A stretch of DNA of 15,627 nt from Halobacteriales archaeon SW_9_67_24 (GCA_003022685.1 PXSV01000002.1:1-15627); one strand, 5' to 3'; shown: positions 1 through 7,124, counted from the stretch's first letter. Translations and numbers: made by a program. Notes: generated by a model from the letters alone, not told the origin.

Positions 1-1
1 G

Positions 2-82
2 GCTCGAGGGAACAATTGGTTATTCTCCGCGAGTATTCGGTTTCCATCCATGACGCCTGACCCAGAGCAGGCCTATCTGTAG
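2..82 (+). other. Possible 3' end of an upstream ORF
   Basis: The window opens inside a frame that stays open for 26 codons and ends in a TAG at 80-82, directly abutting the ATG of the PIN gene (TAGATG). The last residues read MTPDPEQAYL. The direct abutment would suit an upstream partner gene in the same operon. The stretch is too short and its composition too mixed to prove coding, and no family is recognised. It could equally be upstream noncoding sequence; no clear TATA box was seen in it. Confidence 0.2.
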
Positions 83-585
83 ATGGCGCACGTCGTCGCC
101 GACACGTTGGCCCTCGTCAGCCTCGGGACCACCGCCGACCACGATCCGTCGCCACTCGACTGTCTCTGTTGCGAGTACGAGGTTCTCGTTCCGAGGGAGG
201 TCGTGAACGAACTCGAAGACGTCGCGTCGTACGCGGACGCGCAGGGCCAGGCTGCGGCAGCGGTGCTCGATCGACGCAGCGATCTCGACGTCCGTCGGAG
301 CGACCTCGATGCGGACTTCCCGCTCGACGACGGGGAGAACGCCGCGGTCACGCTCGCGAACGACATGGACGCGGCGATGTTCCTGTGCGACGAGTTCAAC
401 CGACTCGGCCTAGTCCATGCGTCGCTGATCGACACTCGTCTGGTGACGACGCCGAAGCTGCTGGCGGTGTTCGTCCGGAACGGCAACCTCACCGAAACCG
501 ATGCAGCGAGCTGCTCGACGGGATGAGCGACGGCCGTAGCTGGGCGAACAACAGCTACGTCCGGCGTGCGCGGGAGGCGTTCTGA
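83..585 (+). pseudogene. PIN-domain protein gene, frameshifted near the 3' end
   Basis: This encodes a small haloarchaeal PIN-fold protein, a family of metal-dependent RNases or nucleic-acid-binding proteins. The uninterrupted ORF is 83-526 (147 aa) from the ATG next to the preceding TAG. The opening VVADTLALVSLGT carries the first acidic residue of the PIN site, VPREVVNELEDV the second, and DDGENAAVTLAND plus FLCDEFNRL the remaining ones. After residue 141 (DAA) the frame runs out as SCSTG and stop. Shifting one base near 506-510 into frame 1 continues naturally as ELLDGMSDGRSWANNSYVRR and ends at the TGA at 583-585, a typical tail for these proteins. One base therefore seems to be missing (GCGGAG became GCGAG). 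The catalytic core is intact, so a slightly truncated protein could still fold. No antitoxin-like partner is visible. A sequencing error is equally possible. Confidence 0.75.
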
Positions 586-795
586 TACGGCCCCGCCTTC
601 CCGTGTCGACACGACGGCGAACTCGTAACTCTCGTCGACGATGCCGAAGACGGTGAAACGGTCCCGCTCGACTGCTACGTGGGGTACAGCTCGGCGACCT
701 ACGAGCGGGCCTACTTCGAGTTCTCGCGGTTGAACGCCGATATCGAGGCGACGGTCAAGCAGCGTGGGGCGGGCGAGGGCAGGGACGTACAGTAA
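586..795 (+). pseudogene. Remnant of an unidentified coding sequence (no start codon)
   Basis: Directly after the frame-1 TGA of the PIN gene the same frame stays open for 69 codons to the TAA at 793-795. It reads as real haloarchaeal protein: GC-rich third positions, many acidic residues, and a well-mixed composition such as DGELVTLVDDAEDGETVPLD followed by CYVGYSSATYERAYFEFSRL. There is no in-frame ATG, GTG or TTG near the beginning, so it looks like the C-terminal part of a gene that lost its 5' end, or a gene joined by a second lesion. A Cys-Arg-His near the beginning (FPCRHDGEL) may be a degraded zinc-ribbon half. I do not recognise the family. Confidence 0.4.
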
Positions 796-994
796 AGCAG
801 CAAACACCCTGACGACGGACCGGCGTTCGGCGTCGCACCGCCGTAAATCGAGACGGCAGGGGTAGGTCCCCGACCGGCAATCGTTCCTGAGGAGTGATCG
901 CCGTAGTCTCATTACAGCCTTATATAGTTCGTTCTCGATACCATACTGACCAGATGTGCCTTTGAGACCGTCCTAATTTTATAATGTCAATCAG
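796..994. other. Intergenic region upstream of the nitrate operon
   Basis: This stretch (about 235 nt up to the leader ORF) shows no ORF with haloarchaeal character on either strand. The first 100 nt are GC-rich and featureless. From about 905 on the DNA becomes AT-rich. CTTATATAG at 918-926 and TTTTATAAT at 977-985 both resemble archaeal TATA elements, but no start codon lies at leaderless distance from the first. They may be alternative or regulatory promoter elements for the nirA operon. Confidence 0.5.
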
Positions 995-1030
995 TATCTT
1001 TATCTATACCCGTTACAACGGGTTCAGACG
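995..1030 (+). promoter_or_regulatory. Promoter of the nitrate-assimilation operon
   Basis: TTTATC/TATA sequence at 999-1008 fits a haloarchaeal TATA box. A box centred near 1002 puts the transcription start at about 1029-1030, exactly at the GTG (1030) and ATG (1033) of the leader ORF, so the mRNA would be leaderless. A second candidate, TTTTATAAT at 977-985, would start transcription near 1008, at the edge of the palindrome 1009-1022. Which one is used cannot be settled by eye. Confidence 0.55.
1009..1022. promoter_or_regulatory. Inverted repeat CCCGTT-AC-AACGGG, candidate operator
   Basis: The 14-bp inverted repeat has two perfect 6-bp arms and a 2-bp centre. It lies between the proposed TATA box (999-1008) and the leader ORF start (1030/1033). 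There a bound dimer would block the polymerase, as expected for a repressor operator. If transcription starts at the upstream TATA near 1008, it would instead form a hairpin at the extreme 5' end of the mRNA. Ammonium repression of nitrate-assimilation genes is known in haloarchaea; linking that to this site is inference. Confidence 0.45.
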
Positions 1031-1032
1031 TG

Positions 1033-1104
1033 ATGAGCAGTATGTTTGAACAGTATTTCGGCCAGAAAGTGGCCGAACGCCACGAAACGAAGTATCGATC
1101 ATGA
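1033..1104 (+). CDS. Leader ORF (23 aa) translationally coupled to nirA
   Basis: This short ORF starts at ATG 1033 (or GTG 1030 in the same frame) and begins MSSMFEQYFGQK. Its TGA at 1102-1104 overlaps the nirA ATG as ATGA. The promoter geometry puts the transcription start at or next to its first codon, so ribosomes on a leaderless mRNA would read this peptide first and reach nirA by termination-reinitiation. No Shine-Dalgarno sequence precedes nirA, which supports coupling. The peptide has no recognised domain. It may be only a device for starting translation, or a control point for it. Alternatively transcription starts elsewhere and the ORF is fortuitous. Confidence 0.4.
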   Translation: MSSMFEQYFGQKVAERHETKYRS

Positions 1105-2918
1105 GCAATCAGAAGGAAGACTGGAAGGACGGACTGTACGGCGACGACGTGCGCGGGAAGTTGATCGAGTTCGCCGAGTCGGGGTGGGAGTCGATCCCGG
1201 AGGACGAGCGCGAGAAGTGGTTCTCGCGGTTCAAGTTCTGGGGCGTCTTCCACCAGCGGTCGGGCCAGGAAAGCTACTTCATGTTGCGTCTGACCAACTG
1301 TGGCGGGGTGTTGGAGCCCGGTCAACTGCGGGCGATCGGCGAGGTCGCGCGCGAGTACGCCACCGGCCCGGTCGACAACCCCGAGTTCGGCGACGGGTGG
1401 ATCGACTTCACGACCCGCCAGTCGGTGCAGCTCCACTGGATCAAGCTGGAGGACGTGCCCGCGATCTGGGAGAGGCTGGAGTCGGTGGGCGTCTCCACGC
1501 GGTCGTCCGGCGGGGACACCATGCGGAACATCTCGGGCTGCCCGGTCGCCGGCAACGACGCGACCGAGTACGTCGAGACGCGGCCGTTGCTGGATCGGAT
1601 CCAGGCGAACCTCCGGGGCGACGACGCGCTCTGTGACATGCCCCGGAAGTTCAACATCTCGGTGACGGGCTGTCGGGAGGGATGTGCTCAGGACGCGATC
1701 AACGACGTGGCGCTCGAACCCGCCCGGAAGCTCGACGACGCCGACGAGCGAAGCCTGTCGAGCAATCGGAACGCTTCGAGTTCCGATGACGGCGAGCCGG
1801 TCAGGGGGTTCAACCTCCGCGCCGGTGGCGGCCTCGGTGGGCGCGAACCGCGCCGGGCGCGCTCGCTCGACGTGTTCGTTCGCCCCGGTCGTGCCTACGA
1901 CGTCGTGCGTGCGTTCGTCGAACTCTATCACGAGGAGGGGGGTCGTGAGAACCGCAACAAGAACCGCGCCCGGTTTTTCGTCGACGACTGGGGGACCGAC
2001 GCCATCCGCGAGGCGCTGGTCGAGCGGACCGACTTCCCCCTCGACACCGCGGGGACGAACCTGCGGGACGGGTACACCTACAACGCTGGAGAGTCGCCCG
2101 ATCGGGGCAAACACGACCACGTCGGCGTCCACGAACAGGCCGACGGCCGGTACTACGTCGGCCTGAGTACGCCGGTCGGACGGGTCCCCGCGGCGGAGGC
2201 GATCGAACTCGCCGACCTCGCCGCCGAGTACGGCAGCGGCGAAGTCCGGCTCACCCGTCGCCAGAACCCGCTTCTCGTGGACGTTCCGGGGGAGAGCCTC
2301 GACGACCTGCTCGCCGAGCCACTGCTCGAAACCCACGCGCCCGACCCCGACCTCTTCACACGGGGGGCGGTGGCGTGTACGGGGACCGAGTTCTGCTCGC
2401 TCGCGCTCACCGAGACCAAGACCCGGATGGCGGTGATGCTCCGGTGGTTCCGTGCCAACGTCGAGATGCCGGAGGACCTCACCCAGCTCAAGATCCACTT
2501 CTCGGGCTGTACCGCCGACTGCGGTCAGGCGCTGACCGCCGACATCGGGCTTCAGGGGATGCGCGCGAGGAAGGACGGCGAGATGGTCGAGGCGATGGAC
2601 GTCGGCGTCGGCGGCGGCATCGGCACCGAACCCGCGTTCGTCGAGTGGGTCCGCCAGCGGGTGCCCGCCGACGAGGTGCCGGGGCTGGTGGCGAACCTCC
2701 TCGAAGCGTTCGCCGCCCTCCGGGAGGACGGCCAGACGTTCCGGGAGTGGGTCGAGGCGACCGGCCACGAGACGATCGTCGAACTCGCCGAGCCCGAAGA
2801 GACGAGCTACGACGATCCCTGTCTGACCGACGCCAAACAGTCGTGGTATCCCTTCGACGACGGCGAGAGCCCGGCCCCGACCGCCGCCGACGGAACCCCC
2901 CTTCCGAGCGATGACTGA
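1101..2918 (+). CDS. nirA: Ferredoxin-dependent assimilatory nitrite reductase
   Basis: This 605-aa enzyme of the siroheme / [4Fe-4S] nitrite/sulfite reductase family performs the six-electron reduction of nitrite to ammonium in the cytoplasm, with ferredoxin as donor. Two ferrodoxin-like half-domain repeats are visible: an N-terminal one with QESYFMLRL and the half-site NISGCPVAG...SVTGCREGC, and a C-terminal one starting near HEQADGRYYVGLS. The cluster/siroheme cysteines are C426-x5-C432 (CTGTEFC) and C470-x3-C474 (CTADC). The start at 1101 overlaps the leader ORF stop, and the 3' end overlaps the next small ORF by 8 nt. Residues about 211-231 (LDDADERSLSSNRNASSSDD region) look like an insertion and are encoded by DNA with a perfect 8-bp hairpin. 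Sulfite reductase is the main alternative, but the adjacent nitrate reductase favours nitrite. Confidence 0.93.
   Translation: MSNQKEDWKDGLYGDDVRGKLIEFAESGWESIPEDEREKWFSRFKFWGVFHQRSGQESYFMLRLTNCGGVLEPGQLRAIGEVAREYATGPVDNPEFGDGWIDFTTRQSVQLHWIKLEDVPAIWERLESVGVSTRSSGGDTMRNISGCPVAGNDATEYVETRPLLDRIQANLRGDDALCDMPRKFNISVTGCREGCAQDAINDVALEPARKLDDADERSLSSNRNASSSDDGEPVRGFNLRAGGGLGGREPRRARSLDVFVRPGRAYDVVRAFVELYHEEGGRENRNKNRARFFVDDWGTDAIREALVERTDFPLDTAGTNLRDGYTYNAGESPDRGKHDHVGVHEQADGRYYVGLSTPVGRVPAAEAIELADLAAEYGSGEVRLTRRQNPLLVDVPGESLDDLLAEPLLETHAPDPDLFTRGAVACTGTEFCSLALTETKTRMAVMLRWFRANVEMPEDLTQLKIHFSGCTADCGQALTADIGLQGMRARKDGEMVEAMDVGVGGGIGTEPAFVEWVRQRVPADEVPGLVANLLEAFAALREDGQTFREWVEATGHETIVELAEPEETSYDDPCLTDAKQSWYPFDDGESPAPTAADGTPLPSDD
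1765..1787. repeat. Intragenic hairpin in nirA
   Basis: ATCGGAAC (1765-1772) and GTTCCGAT (1780-1787) form a perfect 8-bp inverted repeat with a 7-nt GCTTCGA loop. It lies inside the part of nirA coding for the serine- and aspartate-rich insertion. The stem-loop and its in-frame location suggest a small palindromic element inserted in the gene. Confidence 0.6.
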
Positions 2919-3039
2919 CGACACACCACCCGTCGACGACGTGCCGCAGGCTCCGATGGACGTCGCGCCGGAGCTCGCCCCGACAACGGACGACCGAGCC
3001 GCACGCGAGTCACGCGCCGAGGAAGAAGCCAGCCGATGA
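2911..3039 (+). CDS. Small acidic proline-rich protein between nirA and nasA
   Basis: The 42-codon ORF starts MTDDTPPVDDVPQAP and ends EEEASR. Its ATG lies 8 nt inside the end of nirA, and its TGA overlaps the nasA start as ATGA. Removing it would break the chain of overlapping genes in the operon. The composition (Asp, Glu, Pro, Ala) matches a disordered halophilic peptide. There are no cysteines and no membrane segment, so it is unlikely to bind Fe-S or act in the membrane. A chaperone-like or coupling role is possible but unsupported. The coding call rests on the exact overlaps and the codon bias, not on a recognised family. Confidence 0.55.
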   Translation: MTDDTPPVDDVPQAPMDVAPELAPTTDDRAARESRAEEEASR

Positions 3040-5309
3040 GCGAGCCGGTGCAGACCACGTGCATGCGGTGTGCGGTCGGGTGCGGACACGTCCACGAGGG
3101 CGTCGACGTCGGGTACGGCATCGCCTCGGTGCAGGGCGACGTCTCCCACCCCGTCAGCAAGGGGCTCGCGTGCCCACGCGGCATCCGCGAGAGCGGCGAT
3201 CCCGACGGCGAGTGGCTGACACAGCCGCTCGTCAGGAAGGAGGGGGAGCTGCTCCCCACGACGTGGGACGTCGCGCTCGGCCGCGTCGTGGCGGCGTTCG
3301 AGGCCGTGCTGGAGCGGGACCGCGACGGCATCGGGGTGCTCGGCAGCGGCCAGCAGACCAACGAGGCGGCCTACGCGCTCGGCAAACTCGCGCGCGGCGG
3401 CTTCGGCACCCGCCACTACGACGCGAACACCACCCTCTGCATGGCGAGTGCGGTCACGGCCTACTACGACGCCTTCGGCAGCGACGCGCCGCCGCCGACC
3501 TACGACGACATCCCCGACGCGCAGACCCACCTCGTCTGGGGCGCGAACCCGGTGGTCGCCCACCCGGTCATGTTCCGCTGGATCCACGAGAGCGCCGAGG
3601 CGGGCGACAGCCGACTCGTGGTCGTCGATCCCGTCGAGACGGCGACGGCCAAGGCGGCCGACGCACACGTCCGCCCCGATCCGGGCGGCGACCTCGCGCT
3701 CGCGCGGGCCGTCCTCGCGAGAGTCGTCGAGCGCGGCCTCGTCGATGCGGGGTTCGTCGAGCGCGCCACGGCCGGTTTCGACGCTCTCCGGGCGGAACTC
3801 CCGGACCCCATGGAGGCGGCCGCGACCGCCGGCGTTTCCCTCGAAACGGTCGATGCGATCGTCGACGCGCTCGCCGATCCGACGCTGCTGTACTGGGGGA
3901 TGGGCGTCAATCAGAGCACGCAGGGAACCGCGACCGCGGGAGCGCTGATCGATTGCTGTCTGGCGACCGGAAACATGGGGCCGGGCTCCGGCCCGTTCTC
4001 GTTGACCGGCCAGGCGAACTCGATGGGGACCCGCGTGTGTTCCGCGAAGGGGACGTGGCCCGGCCACCGAGAGTTCGCCGATCCCGACGAACGGGCCACC
4101 GTCGCGGACGCGTGGGAAGTTCCCGAGGGACGACTGCCCGAGAGCACCGGCCCTGGCCCGGTCGGGATCGTGGAGGCGATCGACGACGGCCCGATCGAGG
4201 CGCTCTGGACGGTGGCGACCAACCCCGTCGCGGGGCTCCCCGACGCGACGGCGGCCCGCGAACGCCTCGACGAGACGTTTCTGGTCGCGCAGGACGCGTT
4301 CCAAAGCGAGACCGTCGAACTGGCCGACGTGGTGCTCCCGGCGGCGACGTGGGGCGAATCGAACGGGACGGCGATGAACATGGAGCGGACGGTCTCGCGG
4401 GTCCGCCCCGCGACCGAGACGCCCTCGGGGATCCGGACCGATCTCGGGATCATTGCGACGCTCGCGGATCGACTCGTTCCGGGACTGTTCGACGCACGCG
4501 ATCCCGAGGCCGTGTTCGCGGAGTTCGCCGCGCTCACGGCGGGGACCGACGCCGACTGTTCGGGCATCACCTACGACCGGCTCGAACGGGAGGTGGCAGT
4601 CCGGTGGCCCGCGCCCGACGCCGAGACGTCGGGTGGTTACCGCTACTACCAGCCGGACACGGCCGTCGACCCGTCGGCCGGGACCGACGGTGACCCGTCG
4701 CCCACTGACCCATCGGCCACGGGCGATGGCAAGTCGGGAACCGCCGATGACGGGGCGGCGTGGACGTTCCCGACGCCGTCGGGCCGCGCGCGGTTTTCGA
4801 GCGGTCGGGACGGCGGCGTTCCCGAACCCCCCAGCGAAGAATACCCGTTGACGCTCACCACGGCGCGCGAATCCGACGGGTACAACACGGGCGTGCGGAC
4901 GCGGCGCTCGGCCGACGATCCCGAGAAACCGATCGCACGCGTCCATCCCGAGACGCTCGCGGAGTGCGAACACGCGCTCGGTGCGGACGACGAACGGACG
5001 GGCGATCGGTCGGCGACCGACGAACCGCTGACGACCATCGAATCGCGGCGCGCGTCCGTTCCGGCGCGTGTCGAGAGCGACGCGGCCGTCCCGGAAGGGA
5101 TGGTCTGGCTACCGATCCATCACCCGATGACCAACGAACTCACCATCGCGGCGACCGACCCCGACTCCGACGAACCGAACTACAAACAGTGCGCGGTGCG
5201 CCTCGCCGCTCCCGACCCGACCGGCGATACGGGAGCCGAAACGAAGCACGCCGACGCGGCCGACAGCGAGCGGTCGGCGCCCGCCGAGCGGCCGATGGAG
5301 GTGCGCTGA
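3036..5309 (+). CDS. nasA: Assimilatory nitrate reductase, molybdopterin type
   Basis: This 757-aa catalytic subunit of the DMSO-reductase superfamily reduces nitrate to nitrite for assimilation. The N-terminal [4Fe-4S] motif is C9-x2-C12-x3-C16-x29-C46 (CMRCAVGC ... ACPRG). NTTLCMASAV places the probable Mo ligand at Cys135, as in NapA/NasA enzymes. Further bis-MGD-binding blocks follow: HLVWGANPV, GMGVNQSTQG, GPGSGPFSLTGQANSMGTR and WTVATNPVAGLPD. The C-terminal dinucleotide-binding domain starts near YPLTLTTAR, with HPMTNELT near the end. No Tat signal is present (MSEPVQTTCMRC), which fits a cytoplasmic, ferredoxin-linked assimilatory enzyme rather than the exported respiratory Nar type. 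Two acidic low-complexity insertions (about 541-575 and 650-665) and a charged tail (727-757) lengthen it. It overlaps the transporter start by 1 nt (TGATG). Confidence 0.93.
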   Translation: MSEPVQTTCMRCAVGCGHVHEGVDVGYGIASVQGDVSHPVSKGLACPRGIRESGDPDGEWLTQPLVRKEGELLPTTWDVALGRVVAAFEAVLERDRDGIGVLGSGQQTNEAAYALGKLARGGFGTRHYDANTTLCMASAVTAYYDAFGSDAPPPTYDDIPDAQTHLVWGANPVVAHPVMFRWIHESAEAGDSRLVVVDPVETATAKAADAHVRPDPGGDLALARAVLARVVERGLVDAGFVERATAGFDALRAELPDPMEAAATAGVSLETVDAIVDALADPTLLYWGMGVNQSTQGTATAGALIDCCLATGNMGPGSGPFSLTGQANSMGTRVCSAKGTWPGHREFADPDERATVADAWEVPEGRLPESTGPGPVGIVEAIDDGPIEALWTVATNPVAGLPDATAARERLDETFLVAQDAFQSETVELADVVLPAATWGESNGTAMNMERTVSRVRPATETPSGIRTDLGIIATLADRLVPGLFDARDPEAVFAEFAALTAGTDADCSGITYDRLEREVAVRWPAPDAETSGGYRYYQPDTAVDPSAGTDGDPSPTDPSATGDGKSGTADDGAAWTFPTPSGRARFSSGRDGGVPEPPSEEYPLTLTTARESDGYNTGVRTRRSADDPEKPIARVHPETLAECEHALGADDERTGDRSATDEPLTTIESRRASVPARVESDAAVPEGMVWLPIHHPMTNELTIAATDPDSDEPNYKQCAVRLAAPDPTGDTGAETKHADAADSERSAPAERPMEVR

Positions 5310-6556
5310 TGGGTCTCATCCGGATGACCAAGTGGCGGACGCTCGTGCTCGCCACCGTCGGCTTCAACTTTTCCTTTCTCATCTGGTTCTCGTTTGCCCC
5401 GTTCACCGGGCCGATGGCCGATGAGTTCGGGCTCTCGCTCGCGGAGATCGGGATCCTCGCCAGCGCGGCGATCTGGCTCGCGCCGTTCGGTCGGATCCTG
5501 ACGGGCTGGCTCTCCGATAAGTACGGTGCGCCCACCGTCTTCGCCATCGTGCTCGCCTACGTCGGCGTGTTCTCGATGGCGAGCGCGTTCGCCCAGAACT
5601 ACACTGTGTTCTTCGTCGAGCGCCTGATCGTCGCCACCGCGGGGATCACGTTCGTCATCGGCATCCAGCACGTCTCGGAGTGGTTCGAGGCGGACCAGCT
5701 CGGCACTGCCGAGGGGATCTACGCCGGCATCGGCAACGCCGGTGCGGCGGGCGGTGCATTGATCCTGCCCCGCGTGTTCCCGACGACGTGGAGCGGCCCC
5801 CTCTTCGAGACCAACTGGCGGGCCGCGTTCTTCTACACCGGGATCGTCTCGATCGGGCTGGCGATCGCGTACTACCTGCTCGGCGAGGCCGCAAGGAGCG
5901 ACGAGAAACGCCGGGCGACCGAGGAGTCCGCGAGCTTCACGGACTGGGTTCACACCGCGACGCGCTACGGGACCGTCGTGCTCGCGCTCGCGTACATCAT
6001 GAGCTTTGGGCTCGAACTCTCGATGAACGGCTGGCTGGCGACGTACTACCGGGAGGGGTTCGACACGAGCACCCTCGTGCTTGCGAGCACCTTCGCGGCG
6101 ACCTTCTCGGTCGCGGCAGGTCTCGGTCGCTACCGCGAGCAGTGGACGTTCGTCGCGCTTTCGTTCATCGTGTGCAGCATGGTGCTGATGACCGTTGCGG
6201 GGCTCTCGGGGATCGTCCTCGCCGCCGTCGGCGCGGGCTTCGTCGTCGGGATGGCGTGTGCGTTCGCCGAGGGGGCGATCTTCGCCCAGGTGCCCGCGAT
6301 GTTCCCCGACAGCTCCGGTGCGGTCGCCGGCGTCGTCGGCGGCATCGGTACGGTCGGCGGGATCGTCTACCCGCTCGTCTACTCCGCGACGATGTTCCCG
6401 AACCTCCACGTCGGCTACGCCGTCGTGGCGGTCTCGATGCTCCCGATCGTGCTGCTCAACGCGTGGGTCTACCGCCCCGAAATCGCCCGTCGTGCGCATC
6501 TCGACGGACTCCTCGACCGGAGTACCGACTCCAGTACGCCCTCCGGAGACGACTGA
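5309..6556 (+). CDS. narK: MFS nitrate/nitrite transporter (NarK/NNP family), apparent internal deletion
   Basis: This 415-aa membrane protein has about 12 hydrophobic segments and belongs to the nitrate/nitrite porter branch of the major facilitator superfamily. The start ATG at 5309 overlaps the nasA stop. Motif A after TM2 is intact (G61-RILTGWLSD-K71) and carries Arg62, likely equivalent to the TM2 nitrate-binding arginine of NarK/NrtA. The NNP signature AGIGNAGAA is at 139-147. A second glycine-rich stretch, FAEGAIFAQVPAMF to GIGTVGG, lies in TM10-11. In the second half, TM8 ends AAGL272 and the sequence goes straight to GRYREQW (273-279) and TM9. The expected RPxGGxxSD loop with the second substrate arginine is absent, so an in-frame loss of roughly 30 residues is suspected. 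Its position after nirA and nasA supports nitrate uptake. Confidence 0.88.
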   Translation: MGLIRMTKWRTLVLATVGFNFSFLIWFSFAPFTGPMADEFGLSLAEIGILASAAIWLAPFGRILTGWLSDKYGAPTVFAIVLAYVGVFSMASAFAQNYTVFFVERLIVATAGITFVIGIQHVSEWFEADQLGTAEGIYAGIGNAGAAGGALILPRVFPTTWSGPLFETNWRAAFFYTGIVSIGLAIAYYLLGEAARSDEKRRATEESASFTDWVHTATRYGTVVLALAYIMSFGLELSMNGWLATYYREGFDTSTLVLASTFAATFSVAAGLGRYREQWTFVALSFIVCSMVLMTVAGLSGIVLAAVGAGFVVGMACAFAEGAIFAQVPAMFPDSSGAVAGVVGGIGTVGGIVYPLVYSATMFPNLHVGYAVVAVSMLPIVLLNAWVYRPEIARRAHLDGLLDRSTDSSTPSGDD

Positions 6557-6631
6557 CGGTCGGCCACGAGCAGTGAGGGTGTGTTTCGAGCCGACGAAAC
6601 GCCCGACGACTGGGCCCGGAGCCAACCGGCT

Positions 6632-7123
6632 ATGTCGCCGGGATCGCCGAGCCGTCCAGTCGCCGTCCCGCCCGTCACGCGGCTCTCGCCGGATTTGGGT
6701 CGTTGGCCAGGGATCAGCCACACGACGGACCAGCCGACCCGCGCGAACTACGCGCTACTCGCCGTCCAAGAACACCTCGGCGACAGCGCGGACGGCCTCG
6801 ACGTCTCGTGGGCGGAGTTCGTCGGCAACCACCGTTCGAGCGAGTTCGAGTTCACCGTTCCCCGAGGGGCAGTCACCGACCCGTATCTCGAGCTCCAGGT
6901 CTTCGACGTCTCGGCGTACGACCACGAGATCCTCGTCAACGGCGACGCGCTCACGGGCTTCGACATCCCGCCAGGCGCGGGCTGGCAGTTCTGGATGGAC
7001 CCGATCACCGGCGCAAACCTCGTTGAGGGCACCAACACGCTCCGGTTCGCCCGCGACGCCAGCACGGGCGACGACTTCGTGATCGGGACCGTCACGATCC
7101 ACTGGCGGGAACCCGTCGAGTGA
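6632..7123 (+). CDS. Uncharacterised haloarchaeal protein (beta-rich, DUF7383-like)
   Basis: The recognisable domain begins at RANYALLAVQEHLGD and runs to the end (VTIHWREPVE). It is soluble and acidic with alternating hydrophobic residues, as in a beta-sandwich (ELQVFDVSAYDHEILVNGD, then TNTLRFARD). It resembles a small conserved haloarchaeal family that I recall as DUF7383; this is from memory. No function is known. The start is uncertain: GTG 6581 and ATG 6632 are in frame, but both add a Pro/Arg-rich stretch that does not look like the domain. The true start may be nearer ISHTTDQPTRANY (about 6713), where ATC stands instead of ATG. The gene follows the transporter by about 25-75 nt and may be read through from it. 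Its TGA lies 1 nt from the opposing phosphorylase stop. Confidence 0.65.
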   Translation: MSPGSPSRPVAVPPVTRLSPDLGRWPGISHTTDQPTRANYALLAVQEHLGDSADGLDVSWAEFVGNHRSSEFEFTVPRGAVTDPYLELQVFDVSAYDHEILVNGDALTGFDIPPGAGWQFWMDPITGANLVEGTNTLRFARDASTGDDFVIGTVTIHWREPVE

Positions 7124-7124
7124 T

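Noticed and set aside
83..585. VapC-type toxin of a toxin-antitoxin pair
   Set aside because: No antitoxin gene is visible on either side, and the sequence is closer to stand-alone haloarchaeal PIN proteins.
987..4973. A 1328-codon open frame on the - strand opposite nirA and nasA
   Set aside because: It is Arg/Gly/Val/Asp-rich with no domain, and it is the codon-bias shadow of two certain genes on the other strand.
5180..6721. A 513-codon - strand frame opposite the transporter
   Set aside because: It is extremely Arg/Asp/Glu-rich, lacks membrane or catalytic features, and is a shadow frame.
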